Source: Dimorphilus gyrociliatus (lineage: Eukaryota; Annelida; Polychaeta; Dinophilidae). From it: a DNA stretch of 64,000 nucleotides. The notes beneath the pieces are model-generated. The model was not told where the DNA came from. It saw only the letters and a program-made list of their open reading frames with translations, and ran no database searches. Positions 51,673 through 64,000 of this stretch are shown here, piece by piece. Position numbers and translations under genes: made by a program. Position 1 is the first letter of the stretch. Every line of letters begins with the position of its first letter. The stretch lies in the NCBI GenBank assembly GCA_904063045.1, contig CAJFCJ010000005.1, forward strand, positions 1,147,167 to 1,211,166. The letters are read 5' to 3'.

Positions 51673-53191
51673 ATGGATCATGAAACTGAATTAGAATCGG
51701 TTCACCTTACAGAAAAATACCCAAATAATTGTATTGGTAAGAAAAAATCTCCTCCCTTCTCTTAGGTGGTTTTATTATCGTTACGAAAATATACAAATTT
51801 CTTACAATAGAAGGTTTAATTAAACTTTCCCCCGCAAACCACTTTATTTTAAACAATTTGAGAAGAAACTTCTGTTATCTAAACTTTCCTACCCTCATCA
51901 TAATTGCAAATTTGTAATATAACTTGTATATAATGTAAGAGCAATTATTTCAAAAGTTATTTTAATAAATATTAAAGTGTTATTTAACAATTTAAGGGTA
52001 AATAATAATTCAGTTAGAGTAGTTAAAGTTCTTATTTATATCTTTAATTCTATTCTATTTTTAATTTTTTCAAATAATGACATTTCATTGATTGAAGGAT
52101 TACTGAAAATGATAATACTGTTTGTTAAAAACTGAGAATTGGGCTACACATGTTAAAATGCCGTGTGATCGAACTAGGAATAAGTTTGCCATTTCTTTCA
52201 GATTCTGACCAACAGGACTCCACTAGCCAAACAGCTACAGATGAAGCAATCACCAATCAACCACAGTCATTCATATTGTTAGATCCTTCGATACACGCAC
52301 TTGAGAATGTTTGGTCTTTAACAGACGAAAATCAAGTTGTAATTCATAAATATAATTTGAGGAAGAATGAAAGTTAGGAAGTAATATAATTTTTAATATT
52401 TAATTATGCTTAATTATAATATCCAGTAATTGACGAAGAGGCTGAGCATAGATATGAAATAATTGATGTTTCAAAAAAAATTCTTATGTATGTAGAAAAG
52501 ATGCCGTCGCCGTATGATTTTGTGCCTTCATTTTGTTTTAGATTTTTTAGCCGAGATAAAAAAGTAGGTAAAGCTAGTTATGAATTTTTAAATCATGATA
52601 AAAGTAATTTTCTGAATTTTACAGCTATTAATTGAAATGATAAATCCTAATAGTAATCTCTTCATGTGCCTTGGAACATCGTGTTCACCTTGTAAACGTT
52701 GCAATTTCAAAAGCGTTGTTTACTGTCCCCCTGGAAATATAATCGGTTATATTGTTAGGCAAAGATCTTGCTGCTTACAAGAATTTGAATTACTTAACAG
52801 TGAAAATAGTCCTTTGCTAACAATAAAGGGCTGTCCTAGGGATTTACAAGTATATCCCCCAAACCTTTCTGGAAGCCTTGGTAGGATATCTGCTCGATGG
52901 TGGAGAGGTATAATGCACGAGGTTAGAAGATCTGAAAATGATTTAGGAGTTACTTGTAAGAATTAACGAATTAAATTATTACATTTCGCATTTTATATAA
53001 GGTTTCTCGAAATATTAGTTCCTTTAGATCTTGATATTCGAGTGAAGATACTACTTATTTGCTCTGCATTCTGCATTGACTGGATATATCCAGAGCATAC
53101 CACAAATCGACATAGGTGGCAAGATGGAGAAACGATTCCAAAAGTTCAGGAAAATGCGGTTGAAAAGAAAACTGAGGAAACAATTAAATAG
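51673..53191 (+). CDS. Phospholipid scramblase family protein
   Basis: Five exons: 51673-51736, 52202-52372, 52427-52563, 52625-52955, 53019-53191; 291 residues. The scramblase beta-barrel core shows CSPCKRCNF, PPGNIIGYIVRQRSCCLQEFEL, SGSLGRISARWWRGIMHEV and FPLDLDIRVKILLICSAFCIDWIYPE, the last being the family C-terminal hydrophobic helix. Family role: Ca2+-regulated lipid scrambling or signalling at membranes. The Cys cluster typical of palmitoylation is reduced. Exon 2 could instead start upstream (acceptor near 52174) in the same frame, adding nine residues. The first intron (465 bp) holds a direct-repeat copy. Confidence 0.85.
52100..52140. repeat. Direct-repeat copy 2 (scramblase intron 1)
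   Basis: Exact copy of the 27-bp block at 51371-51397, followed directly by AAAAACTGAGAATT, which in copy 1 lies about 15 bp further on. Confidence 0.8.
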
Positions 53192-53747
53192 TTTGTTCTT
53201 TTGTCTCAAATTACTGTAAAGTATAAATACATAAAAATGTGATACCTCCATTTTGATAAGAGATTGAGTCGTATTTATACCATATCAATATATATATATA
53301 CTGTATATATATCTCACATAAGGTGAGATTATTGGTTTTTTTAAAACATAATTTTAAGAAGTCCAATGTTAAGTCTTTTAATTGAAAGAAAGCAAAACTT
53401 CAATCATGTACCAATATAGACATAGAGAAACAAGCATTTATAGTATATATACAATATACATCATGCGAAAATACATAGAAATACATTTATAAAAAATACA
53501 TGTATTGAATATGCATTTTCTTTCACGTCAAGGAATTTTACAGATAAAATACTATATTTAATAAATCAAAATTGCAATTAAATAGCTATTTACGGAATGT
53601 GATCACTCAAACCTCACTTCAAAAAGGAATAGCACAATTTATTACGAGTGAATTCGAACACATGACGTAATTTACACTTTAATGGAATCATCCCTTATGG
53701 TTTTATAAAAGTAAGCTCAATTCTAAAATGTTATCATAGATATATTT
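53192..53747. other. Convergent 3' region, scramblase / WASP
   Basis: 556 bp; AT-rich with an imperfect TA palindrome (about 53286-53312). It holds the 3' UTRs; no gene seen. Confidence 0.45.
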
Positions 53748-56572
53748 CTAGTCGTCCCAATCATCATCTTCTGCGGAACTGTCATCAGCTGTAAAAATAA
53801 CATTAATGTATTGTCAAGTTGAAAAAAAGTTAAGGTATTGGATATAAATAACTAATAGGGCAGAAAAAATTAAAAACTTTTGTACTCACATTCATTCTTA
53901 GTTTTAGCCATTCGATTTTGTAGAGCAGTTGCTAATATACCAGCAAGACCTGCAGGTTGCTCAGGTGAAGACACCGGCCTCGATTCATCATCCACATGCT
54001 TCAGTGTAAGTCCTGCTCTAATTGCACTTAATAGGTTAGCCCTAGGATCTTCCTGTGCAGGCATTGGAGGACGCTCTTCCCTCTTATTTGAGTTTTCTAA
54101 AGACACGCCGGACCGTATTTGCTCCATCAAGTTGGCCCTAGAATTATCTGGAGCAGGTGCCATGGGAGCCGCCGCTGGAGTACCCATCGGCGGAGCAACT
54201 GGTGCTGGGGGAGGAGGCGGTGGTGGAGTTGGAATGTTAGCTGGAGGTGGAGGTGGTGGTGGTGCTGGCGCAGGAGGGGCAGAATACGCATTTCGACTTT
54301 CATGTTTCTGCGAAGGTGGAGGAGGAGGAGGAGGAGCAGGTGTTGGCTTTGGAGGCGTTGGCGGCACAGACTGGGGCAATGTTGGTAATGGTTTGGTCGG
54401 TTGTTTCATTTGCGGTGTTGGTGCCTGAAAAAGAGAACATTTAACATGAGTTATAAACACTGATGTAGCTTTACATACAGGCTGCCTGGGAGGCGGTGGA
54501 GGAGGAGCATGTTCTGATTTCATACTGGGCATAGGTTGGGGTGGAGGAGGCGGAGCAGCTCTACTGCTACTTGATGTATGCATTGGGACACTCGGAGCTG
54601 GTCGGCTTTGATGGTTAGACCAACTCCCACGCGTTCTATCTATAGCTGGTTCATTAACTCGAGTTTGATACTGAAACTGTTGGTTATCTTTTTGAACAGC
54701 ATCAAACCCTCCATTTTGCACAATGACTTGACAGATTAGTTTTTTGGTGTCAGAATCACAACTGTCAATTGATGTTATTCCAGCCCGCATAAGTAGAGGC
54801 CTAATTGCTGGATCATTCAAGTCAAGTGTTTTCTCACTAATAGTGTCAGTACCAGGAGTACCTCCAAATCCAACATGCTGTACATGCTTGAAGTCAGTTG
54901 GATTGCTAATTGATGCCTTGTCGACTTTTTCTGTTAAATAACAAAGTTAAGTCTAAATAGTACATTAGATGAAAAAGCGATTAACGATTGCCGTTAATTG
55001 ATCATAGTAATTCAGTTATTATTTGCTATAACTTACTGTTTGTTGTATATTTTAGGTTTAGTGAACAGAAATATACCATTATATATTGCATAAATAATTT
55101 TAAACACTTACTTCTTCCCTTGGATTTCTTTTTATCAGCGAATGATGAGCTAGTTGTCATCGTTTGCACTGAAAAATTTACAAAATATTAAACTTGTGCT
55201 TATAAAAATTTCAGACTTTTTTAACTGTTACCAAAACGAAATTTTTGAACAAAAAGTTGTACAAATGCTATTATTAGTTATAAGTAAAATATAATGGATT
55301 GATTTAAATCAGCTAAGTTTTAAAGGGGAAACAACACCGAACAACGCAACACCTTTATCATTCCTACCAGGCTTCAAGTCATTACGGCTAGTTGATCTGA
55401 CAGGAACTAAAATTTTTTCGAAATATTTTATAGATCAAAAGACTCTTCCGACTGTCTAGAAGGCATTTTATTACTTACTGGAAGGAGCTGGAGAACTAAT
55501 AGTCTGCCTCTGAACGCTTCCGTTTCCCATTTGCTTTCTTCGATCTGAAAAAATTAAAAGTGAATTAACTTTCAAGTGCTGGTATAGTTAATATAACACG
55601 AAAAGGAATTTTTATTCCTAATAATTGGTTGTAGGAATTAGTTTAAAGCATTATTATATACTGTATGTAATTCACATTCTTATATGTTTATAGATACGAA
55701 AAGGTAAATTCACGGGATAGTATTCTAAATAAAATACCGAATATTCTAAGTAGAATTTCGTTTATAAACGATATTTTCCAAATTTGTTTGGAGGTTGTAT
55801 CTTAAATACTGACGGTAATAAGTAGGATTACAAGCACAATTGTAAAGCATGGATAAATAATTTATAAAATATTTGTCTATTTTTTTATATAACCTCTTTC
55901 TTGCTCTAAAAAAATTTTTCGAAAAATAATATAACTTATATGAGAGGCCAAACAAACAAATACGTACTCTCTTTTCTTTTTCTTTGTTCTTCCACTCTTT
56001 TATCAATAGCACTTGCAAAATTATTTGCATCGTCTTTATGAGCAAAATTGAATCCAACTGGACAATCTTCTCCAGCAAAATAATGAAATTGATTTCCGTT
56101 TTTACTTCTATTAAAGAGAATATTATGAATATATTTTTTTAGCTAATTAACAGTAACTACAGTCGATATCAAATAGTTTTTATATGTGCTATTTAAACAC
56201 GATATCAGCTAACCTTTGATATTCAAATCCTCTATACCATTCCTGTTCAAAAACTACACTTCTAGATTTAAGATCAAGAATGCGAATATAAAAAGATCTC
56301 TTGTTAGAATCTTTGATCAGTGTAGCAACTCCACAACAAAATTTCGTCCATTGCGAGTAACTTGGTGCTGGAGCAATAAAAACTTGAACGACAGCTGATG
56401 CTAGACACTAGAAGTAAAAGTAAAATTTAACTTTAGCTAATACTTAAAATGAATAGATCTATACCTTCCAACCGTCCCTCAAGCACTCTGATAATGATTT
56501 CTTATCCATTGTTGATAACAATGCAGAAAAAGTATGGGAAGAATTATTATTCAAATGTTGGGGTCCAGTCAT
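53748..56572 (-). CDS. WAS: Wiskott-Aldrich syndrome protein family (WASP/N-WASP)
   Basis: Eight exons on the minus strand: 56572-56465, 56407-56214, 56107-55968, 55544-55479, 55168-55112, 54930-54479, 54424-53890, 53788-53748; 530 residues (human N-WASP 505). Domain order: WH1/EVH1 (CLASAVVQVFIAP, FHYFAGEDCPVGFNFA), basic stretch (KKKSKGRKK), CRIB/GBD (ISNPTDFKHVQHVG), a long polyproline region, two WH2 motifs (RANLMEQIRSGV, RANLLSAIRAGLTLKHV), a central helix (LAGILATALQNRMA) and an acidic tail ending in the essential Trp (AEDDDWDD). Role: Cdc42-activated nucleation of branched actin via Arp2/3. The 54-bp intron at 54425-54478 is in frame and stop-free. Head-to-head with AP-2 mu. Confidence 0.95.
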
Positions 56573-58884
<2,312 letters not shown>

Positions 58885-60055
58885 TCTTGCTTGAAGTTAG
58901 AAAGTATACAATTTTTCAGAAGTTCCTTATATTCTCACTAGTTAGTAACATAGATAGTAAAAATTTAAATAAACAACTAATTAATGTTGTCTACTATTTA
59001 AAGCAATACATCTTAGGTTTAAAGATGACGTGGTGGCTTATATTTATTTTTCGCGATTACAATAAATTTGAAATAGCAAATGCTATTGTAGATCAGGTGC
59101 CTTAAACAATTCATGGAATATCTTCCGTGTGAACAATAAAATATTTCGCTTTCATCGACATACAAGCTATGATACACTTGATAAATTAATTAAAGCTAGA
59201 GATACTGTGAATATGAAAGGAAAAAATACTTTTGCATGTTTATATTAGAATCGACATAATTGGTTAATCACGTATTTTAAAAACGAAATAGACCAAAACA
59301 AGAAAACTAAGCAAGCAAATCCAAAAGAGGAAAGTGATTTAATTTCTGGACACTATTGATTTCCTACTTGAGTATATAGTAGATAAAAACGAGTTACATA
59401 CAATAAAAGACATTATTCTGAGAAAATAACATCCTATTAGTATAGTATCGAAGTTCAGCAATTAATACTAATGTTTATTTATTTGTTTATTAAAAATTCT
59501 TTCCTCCTTCCCAAACTTTTGACGCATTTATGTAGCTCACAAAGTCTGGATAAAAATTTACACTAACAGTTCCACTAGGATGTAAACTCAAATCGAGACT
59601 TTGCGAGCTTCACTTGCAAAGTCTTTTGTATAGTTCGGAGAGGCAGTTTTATCTTATCTCGTAAGATCTGAAAACTTTCTGAGGTTGTCTTTATCTAGCG
59701 TTTTATTATGTAAACAATCAACACAAAATTACGCTACGGCAATTTTTCATGTTTCTTTAGCAGCGACATGCCAAGTTGTAAATGAGATAATAAGGAATTT
59801 GAGCTGAATACTCTCGATTTAGATACAAACCTTTTTGATTGATTTATTTAATTAGCTGTTTTTTTTAAAAGATTTACTTTGTAAATTTATCGACTAAATC
59901 TTTTAGTTTTATCTGACAGCAAAGTTAAAAAATTGCTAACTATGATGTTAAAAGTGTTGTAAGAGCTAGGATTGCATAATAATATTAATAAAACTTCTTA
60001 AATTGAAGAAATTCAAGAGTCAATGCTTAAAACTATTAAAAATTAATCATTGTTT
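58885..60055. other. Convergent intergenic region, AP-2 mu / receptor tyrosine kinase
   Basis: 1.2 kb, AT-rich. The open frame at 58878-59105 overlaps the AP2M1 stop and has no family features. No RNA gene or repeat is recognised. It probably contains both 3' UTRs. Confidence 0.4.
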
Positions 60056-63000
60056 CTAAACTAGTGTCTCTTTGGTTCTTTCATTCGGATTTTCATTAAT
60101 GTACCAAATATCTATGAAAATATAAACTTGAGAAGATTTAGCTCTATTTAGTGTTTTATAAATATTTACCAGCGGTCTTACAAGCCTGGTTTGAAGATTC
60201 GTTCATCTTATCCTGATAGTTCTATGTGCGAAAAATTTGTTAAATATTAAACTGGTACAATTTATTATAGCTTACAATAAATTTCGTTATTCGTTCATAC
60301 TCTTGCTTAGTTTCACGAACAATGTCGCTGAAATTCGGTCGATCCTCGGCTTGTGATTCCCAGCAAAATCTCATTAATTCATACAGTTCTTCAGAGGCAC
60401 AGATTGGTCTAGGGAGTCTTACCCCTTTGATGAGTAGTTTTACAAAATCAAAATTTGGTGGTAGATCAGGAAAGGGAACTTTCCCCAAAGTAAAGATTTC
60501 CCACAAAACAACTCCGTAGGACCAGACATCACTTTTGACTGAATAAATTTTGTGAGTTAAAGATTCTATAGCCATCCATTTGATTGGAATTGGAGTATCA
60601 GTTGTTTTTTTATATGTTGCCTTATCTTCTATATCTCGAGCTAATCCAAAATCAGCTATTTTAATGACTTGATCTTCAGTCAATAAAATATTTCTCGCAG
60701 CTAAATCCCGATGGACAAATTGTAGATTTGATAAATATTCCATTCCTATTAATTATAGAGAACGTCTAGACAATTATGGTTTCTTCTGATTTGAAAAATC
60801 TTACCTTTCGCAATCTGAAAAGCATATGATGTCAAATCGGCTAAAGAGAGAATCTTGTGACACTCGAGTTGACTTTTTTTCCCAATATCTTCATTCATAT
60901 AATTTTCAAAAGTTTCCTTTTCCATATAAAATGGCACGTTCTTCAAGTAAGCCGAAAATTTCAATTCCTTTCCTTTTTTTAGTAGATAATTTCGTAAATT
61001 CCCGTTAGCGCAATAATCCATTACAACGCATAATTTGCCCATATCTAGTTTGTCAGTTACAGCCCCAAGTAGACCAATTATATTTTTATGATTTCCAATG
61101 TATTGTAAAATTTTCAGCTCATCCAACAAACTCTTTACCTGTTCATAGCTACCTCGATTCTTGACCATCTTTACAGCCACCATCCTCGAGCTATCATCGT
61201 CATAAAGACCATCAATTTGTGCTCGAATAACTTTACCAAAGGCTCCTTCTCCTAAAGCTACATCAAACTTGATTTTCTCCAAGCTTATTTCATAAGATTC
61301 TTTCTGATATTCAATACAATCAACCTGTTGTTGTATTGGTAATTCCGGATTAAAATCTGTTGTCCTTGACAATAAAAGTGCAGCATCGTAAACCTTCTGT
61401 TTTTGCTACAAAAATGAATTATAAACTTTCTCTAAAAGTTCAAAATAAATAATACCTACTTTCAGATGCCATGTTTTCTTCCATATTTGATGTATCAATA
61501 TTCCGATAACGACAACTGAAATTGATACTGTTAAAGAACTTGAAATGATTAAGGTGATTGATGACGTTTTCTTAGAAATAAGATATTTATCTGTCACTGA
61601 ACCCACAAAATTAGATGCTTTACAAGCGTATTCACCAAATAAATCTGTGTTTGTGCTCGTTAGGGACAAAATATTATTATTACTATCGTTTAATCTAATA
61701 TTATCTTTAAACCATTCATAATTTGGTCTTGGTAATCCTCTAACATCACAGAAAAGAATTAATTTATTCTCACTGACTATATTATGTCTATTCTTCTTAA
61801 GAGAGGTTACAATATAGGGCTTAAGCGGATCTTCTACTTTTAAATTAAGAGTCAATTGTGTGCCTTTAGGCCAAATTTCACACGTGTACACTCCAGAATC
61901 ATTTTTCGTGGTGTTTTGTAGTTGTATCCGAGAGCCGATTGAAAATAGAGTATTTGAAGCATTCGAATTTAAAAATCTCCAGCGAGGCCTTAATCCAGTA
62001 AATTTATTACAATAGCATCCTATTGACAAACTTTCTCCTTCAAATAGAAGCACTTCGGTTGAAGAATCCAAAAAGCATGCTCTATTAGATTCTGTAGATA
62101 AGAAACTTTCTAATCTCTTTTCATTGAGTATGGCTTACATAATTTATGCAATATATCTGAAACTTACCCCCGGGATATACGGTTAATATATCCTCACTTG
62201 TTCCTACATCACTTTGCCCTAAGCATTTGAATTGAATACTAGAATTAGTTTTTGAACTTATTTCCGCCTTAATCGTTAAGTTTGTGGAAAACTTTCTCAA
62301 ATTCTCATCATAAAGAGACCAATCAGTGCCTTTAAAACTCTTGAAAATAGAGAAAAGAGGTTTTGGATGACCTTTGCAATCACAAACTAACTTAAAAAGT
62401 TCGTTTGCTGAAACGAAAACATGAGCATCTACGTGCTGTTTTTCCAATTGCCAACTACAGTACGGTCGAGCTGAAATACGGTCGAGCTGAAACAATATTC
62501 TTTGTTTTCCTACAGTATAAAATCAAAACGTACTGAAAAAATCAAATTCAAATTTCTTTGACATTTCATAATTAGAAATAAGAATTGAATAACGTCCTCC
62601 CAATTTATAATAGTCCGTCATACTTTCGTTATGCTTTAGGGATATGTTTAGAAATGTTTCACTTGTACTTTCATTCTGTCGTATGCTATATTTTACAAGG
62701 ATCAAATTTAGTTAAATTATGTTAATGAAGTAAATAGTTTACTTCATTTTCTCTATCATATGAGAATACTCTCCCAGTTTTTGAGTTTTGAAATTAATCC
62801 ACTTGGTTTTCGAGAAATTTCGAGAGAAAATAACCTTGGAATCTTTCATAAACGCTACTTGTTTCATAATTGGAAAAGAGAATATTTCAAGAGATACGTC
62901 GAGATAATTCTTATTTAGAATCATAGATTTTTTTTTCTTCAGACTTTCATTGTCAAATGTGAGGTCGATCGTAGGGAATTTTACATCTAGCTGATAACTT

Positions 63001-63904
63001 TTTTCTAGTCTGCCATTCAAGTAGCATGAATACAAGCCACTATCTTCAAGTCTAACCTCTTTCAGAACTAATTTCGACGTACAATTAAAAGTTCGATCTA
63101 TTTAATTAAACAGGTGACTAGATAATACTTTTCATACACGAGAATTTCATTTTACCTTTAATATTGTGACACGTTTTATTAGAAAATACTCTTTTACCCG
63201 ATGGTAATAACCAGTTGAATGACTGAGAATTCTCATCGGGTAAATCTTCGCCGATTGTTAACTTTACACCACAAGCTAGCGTCATCTGCCGGCCTTCGAG
63301 AACAATTTTATTAGGACGTACTTGAATAGTTACTTCTCGGATGTGAGTATTTGCAAAAACATCTGTCAGATATTATTGAGATATAAAATAAATATATACA
63401 TCTATAATACAAGAGGTTATTGCACCGAGTACTCTAAATTGGCGGATGTTTTCATGTACGATTTCTTTCTTATTAGGGATCGATCCACAGGATTTGTTTA
63501 CAGCACAAGCAAAATTACCGCTTAGCCATTTCATGACGTATTTATTTTTGTTTAATTTAATTTCTTTGGATAAATAACCAATGGATGTGTTGTACGACAA
63601 AGGAAAATGATCAACTTCTGTCCAAGAACTATTCTTATATCAAATAAAAATAAAACACAAAAGTTCCTTATTAAAGCAACATTGTACAAACTTGTGATAG
63701 TATTTACACAGGCTAACATTTGTACTTTTTAAACCGGAGCATGGTATGATAAATGGTCTTCTTGCGTATAAGAAAAGAATTTGCAAAGAATCTGCAAAAG
63801 TAATCTGCTAAACCATTTAATTGCGCACATGTACTTATCAAACCTCCTTTAAACTTTTCTCCCATCCAGATAATATAAACAATGATTGTTAATCTTGTGA
63901 GCAT
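60056..63904 (-). CDS. Ig-domain receptor tyrosine kinase (VEGFR/PDGFR-FGFR superfamily)
   Basis: Minus-strand exons, 3' part certain: 63362-63156, 63097-62743, 62695-62534, 62470-62168, 62091-61460, 61405-60805, 60745-60276, 60221-60170, 60111-60056. The 5' part is a probable signal-peptide exon from 63904 (MLTRLTIIVYIIWMG) and an exon about 63633-63426, whose junction I could not close. The ectodomain has at least five Ig-like units with paired Cys (e.g. YTCEI, LFCDVRG...YACKA); the TM is in ITLIISSSLTVSISVVVIGIL. The kinase has GEGAFGKV, VAVKMVK, HRDLAARNIL, DFGLARD and WMAIESL, with a short charged kinase insert and one activation-loop Tyr (TYKKTT). Role: ligand-activated plasma-membrane receptor. 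I cannot separate VEGFR/PVR from FGFR ancestry by eye. Confidence 0.85.
62461..62492 (-). repeat. Tandem 16-bp duplication spanning a splice acceptor of the receptor kinase
   Basis: TACGGTCGAGCTGAAA occurs twice in direct tandem (62461-62476, 62477-62492). On the coding strand each copy contains TTTCAG followed by CTCGACCGTA, giving two equivalent acceptors 16 bp apart. Only the downstream one continues the reading frame. Confidence 0.92.
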
Positions 63905-64000
63905 ATCCAGTTGCGTATTTGTAGCTAACAGAAAGTATAGTGAGATGAAACTATTGAACTAATAGCGGACATCCGATTCTTGTTCAGGGATAATCGGATT
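63905..64000. other. 5' flank of the receptor tyrosine kinase gene
   Basis: 96 bp to the window edge. No feature is recognised. Confidence 0.4.

Noticed and set aside
53880-54444. Plus-strand Gly-rich frames opposite WASP
   Set aside because: Antisense of polyproline codons gives poly-Gly; WASP on the minus strand is certain.

Overview
The window is nuclear DNA from an animal with a very compact genome. Genes carry many spliceosomal introns of about 50-65 bp with GT-AG ends (a few GC-AG), and coding regions are AT-rich. Every recognisable protein is metazoan, including MyoD-family bHLH, polo kinase, Mis12, Tpr, kaptin, N-WASP, AP-2 mu and an Ig-domain receptor tyrosine kinase. A miniaturised lophotrochozoan, such as a tiny marine annelid, would fit, but that identity is inference. 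I joined exons by hand using splice signals, reading phase and family similarity. In most multi-exon models every phase closes and the summed length is a multiple of three; exceptions are stated.

Left part (1-13 kb): a partial GPCR (-), a myogenic bHLH factor (+), a polo kinase (+), a GH27 lysosomal glycosidase with two pairs of alternative exons (+), a treslin-like protein (-), mitoribosomal mS37 (+), an unknown protein (-) and a four-repeat thymosin-beta (-). Middle (13-36 kb): Tpr with 32 exons (+), a SAND-domain factor (-) in a repeat- and CpG-rich stretch, adenosine kinase (+), FIBP (-), Mis12 (+) and mitochondrial EF-G1 (-). Right part (36-64 kb): a WW-less Pin1 (+), kaptin (-), GCN2 (+), Rab escort protein (-), a degenerate EEP-fold protein (+), pyroglutamyl peptidase (-), PTPS (-), a scramblase (+), WASP (-), AP-2 mu (+) and an Ig-type receptor tyrosine kinase (-).

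From Tpr through the EEP protein, genes strictly alternate strand, giving head-to-head pairs with 0.25-0.7 kb shared promoters and tail-to-tail pairs with stop codons as little as 57-106 bp apart. Two head-to-head pairs join functional partners: kaptin with GCN2 (amino-acid starvation sensing) and WASP with AP-2 mu (clathrin endocytosis and actin).

The most striking find is the GH27 gene at 5.0-7.0 kb. Two tandem pairs of alternative exons (2a/2b and 3a/3b) carry either alpha-galactosidase-like or alpha-N-acetylgalactosaminidase-like residues at the two specificity-determining positions. A disulfide pair covaries across the two exon pairs. This predicts one gene making two enzymes of different specificity by coordinated mutually exclusive splicing.
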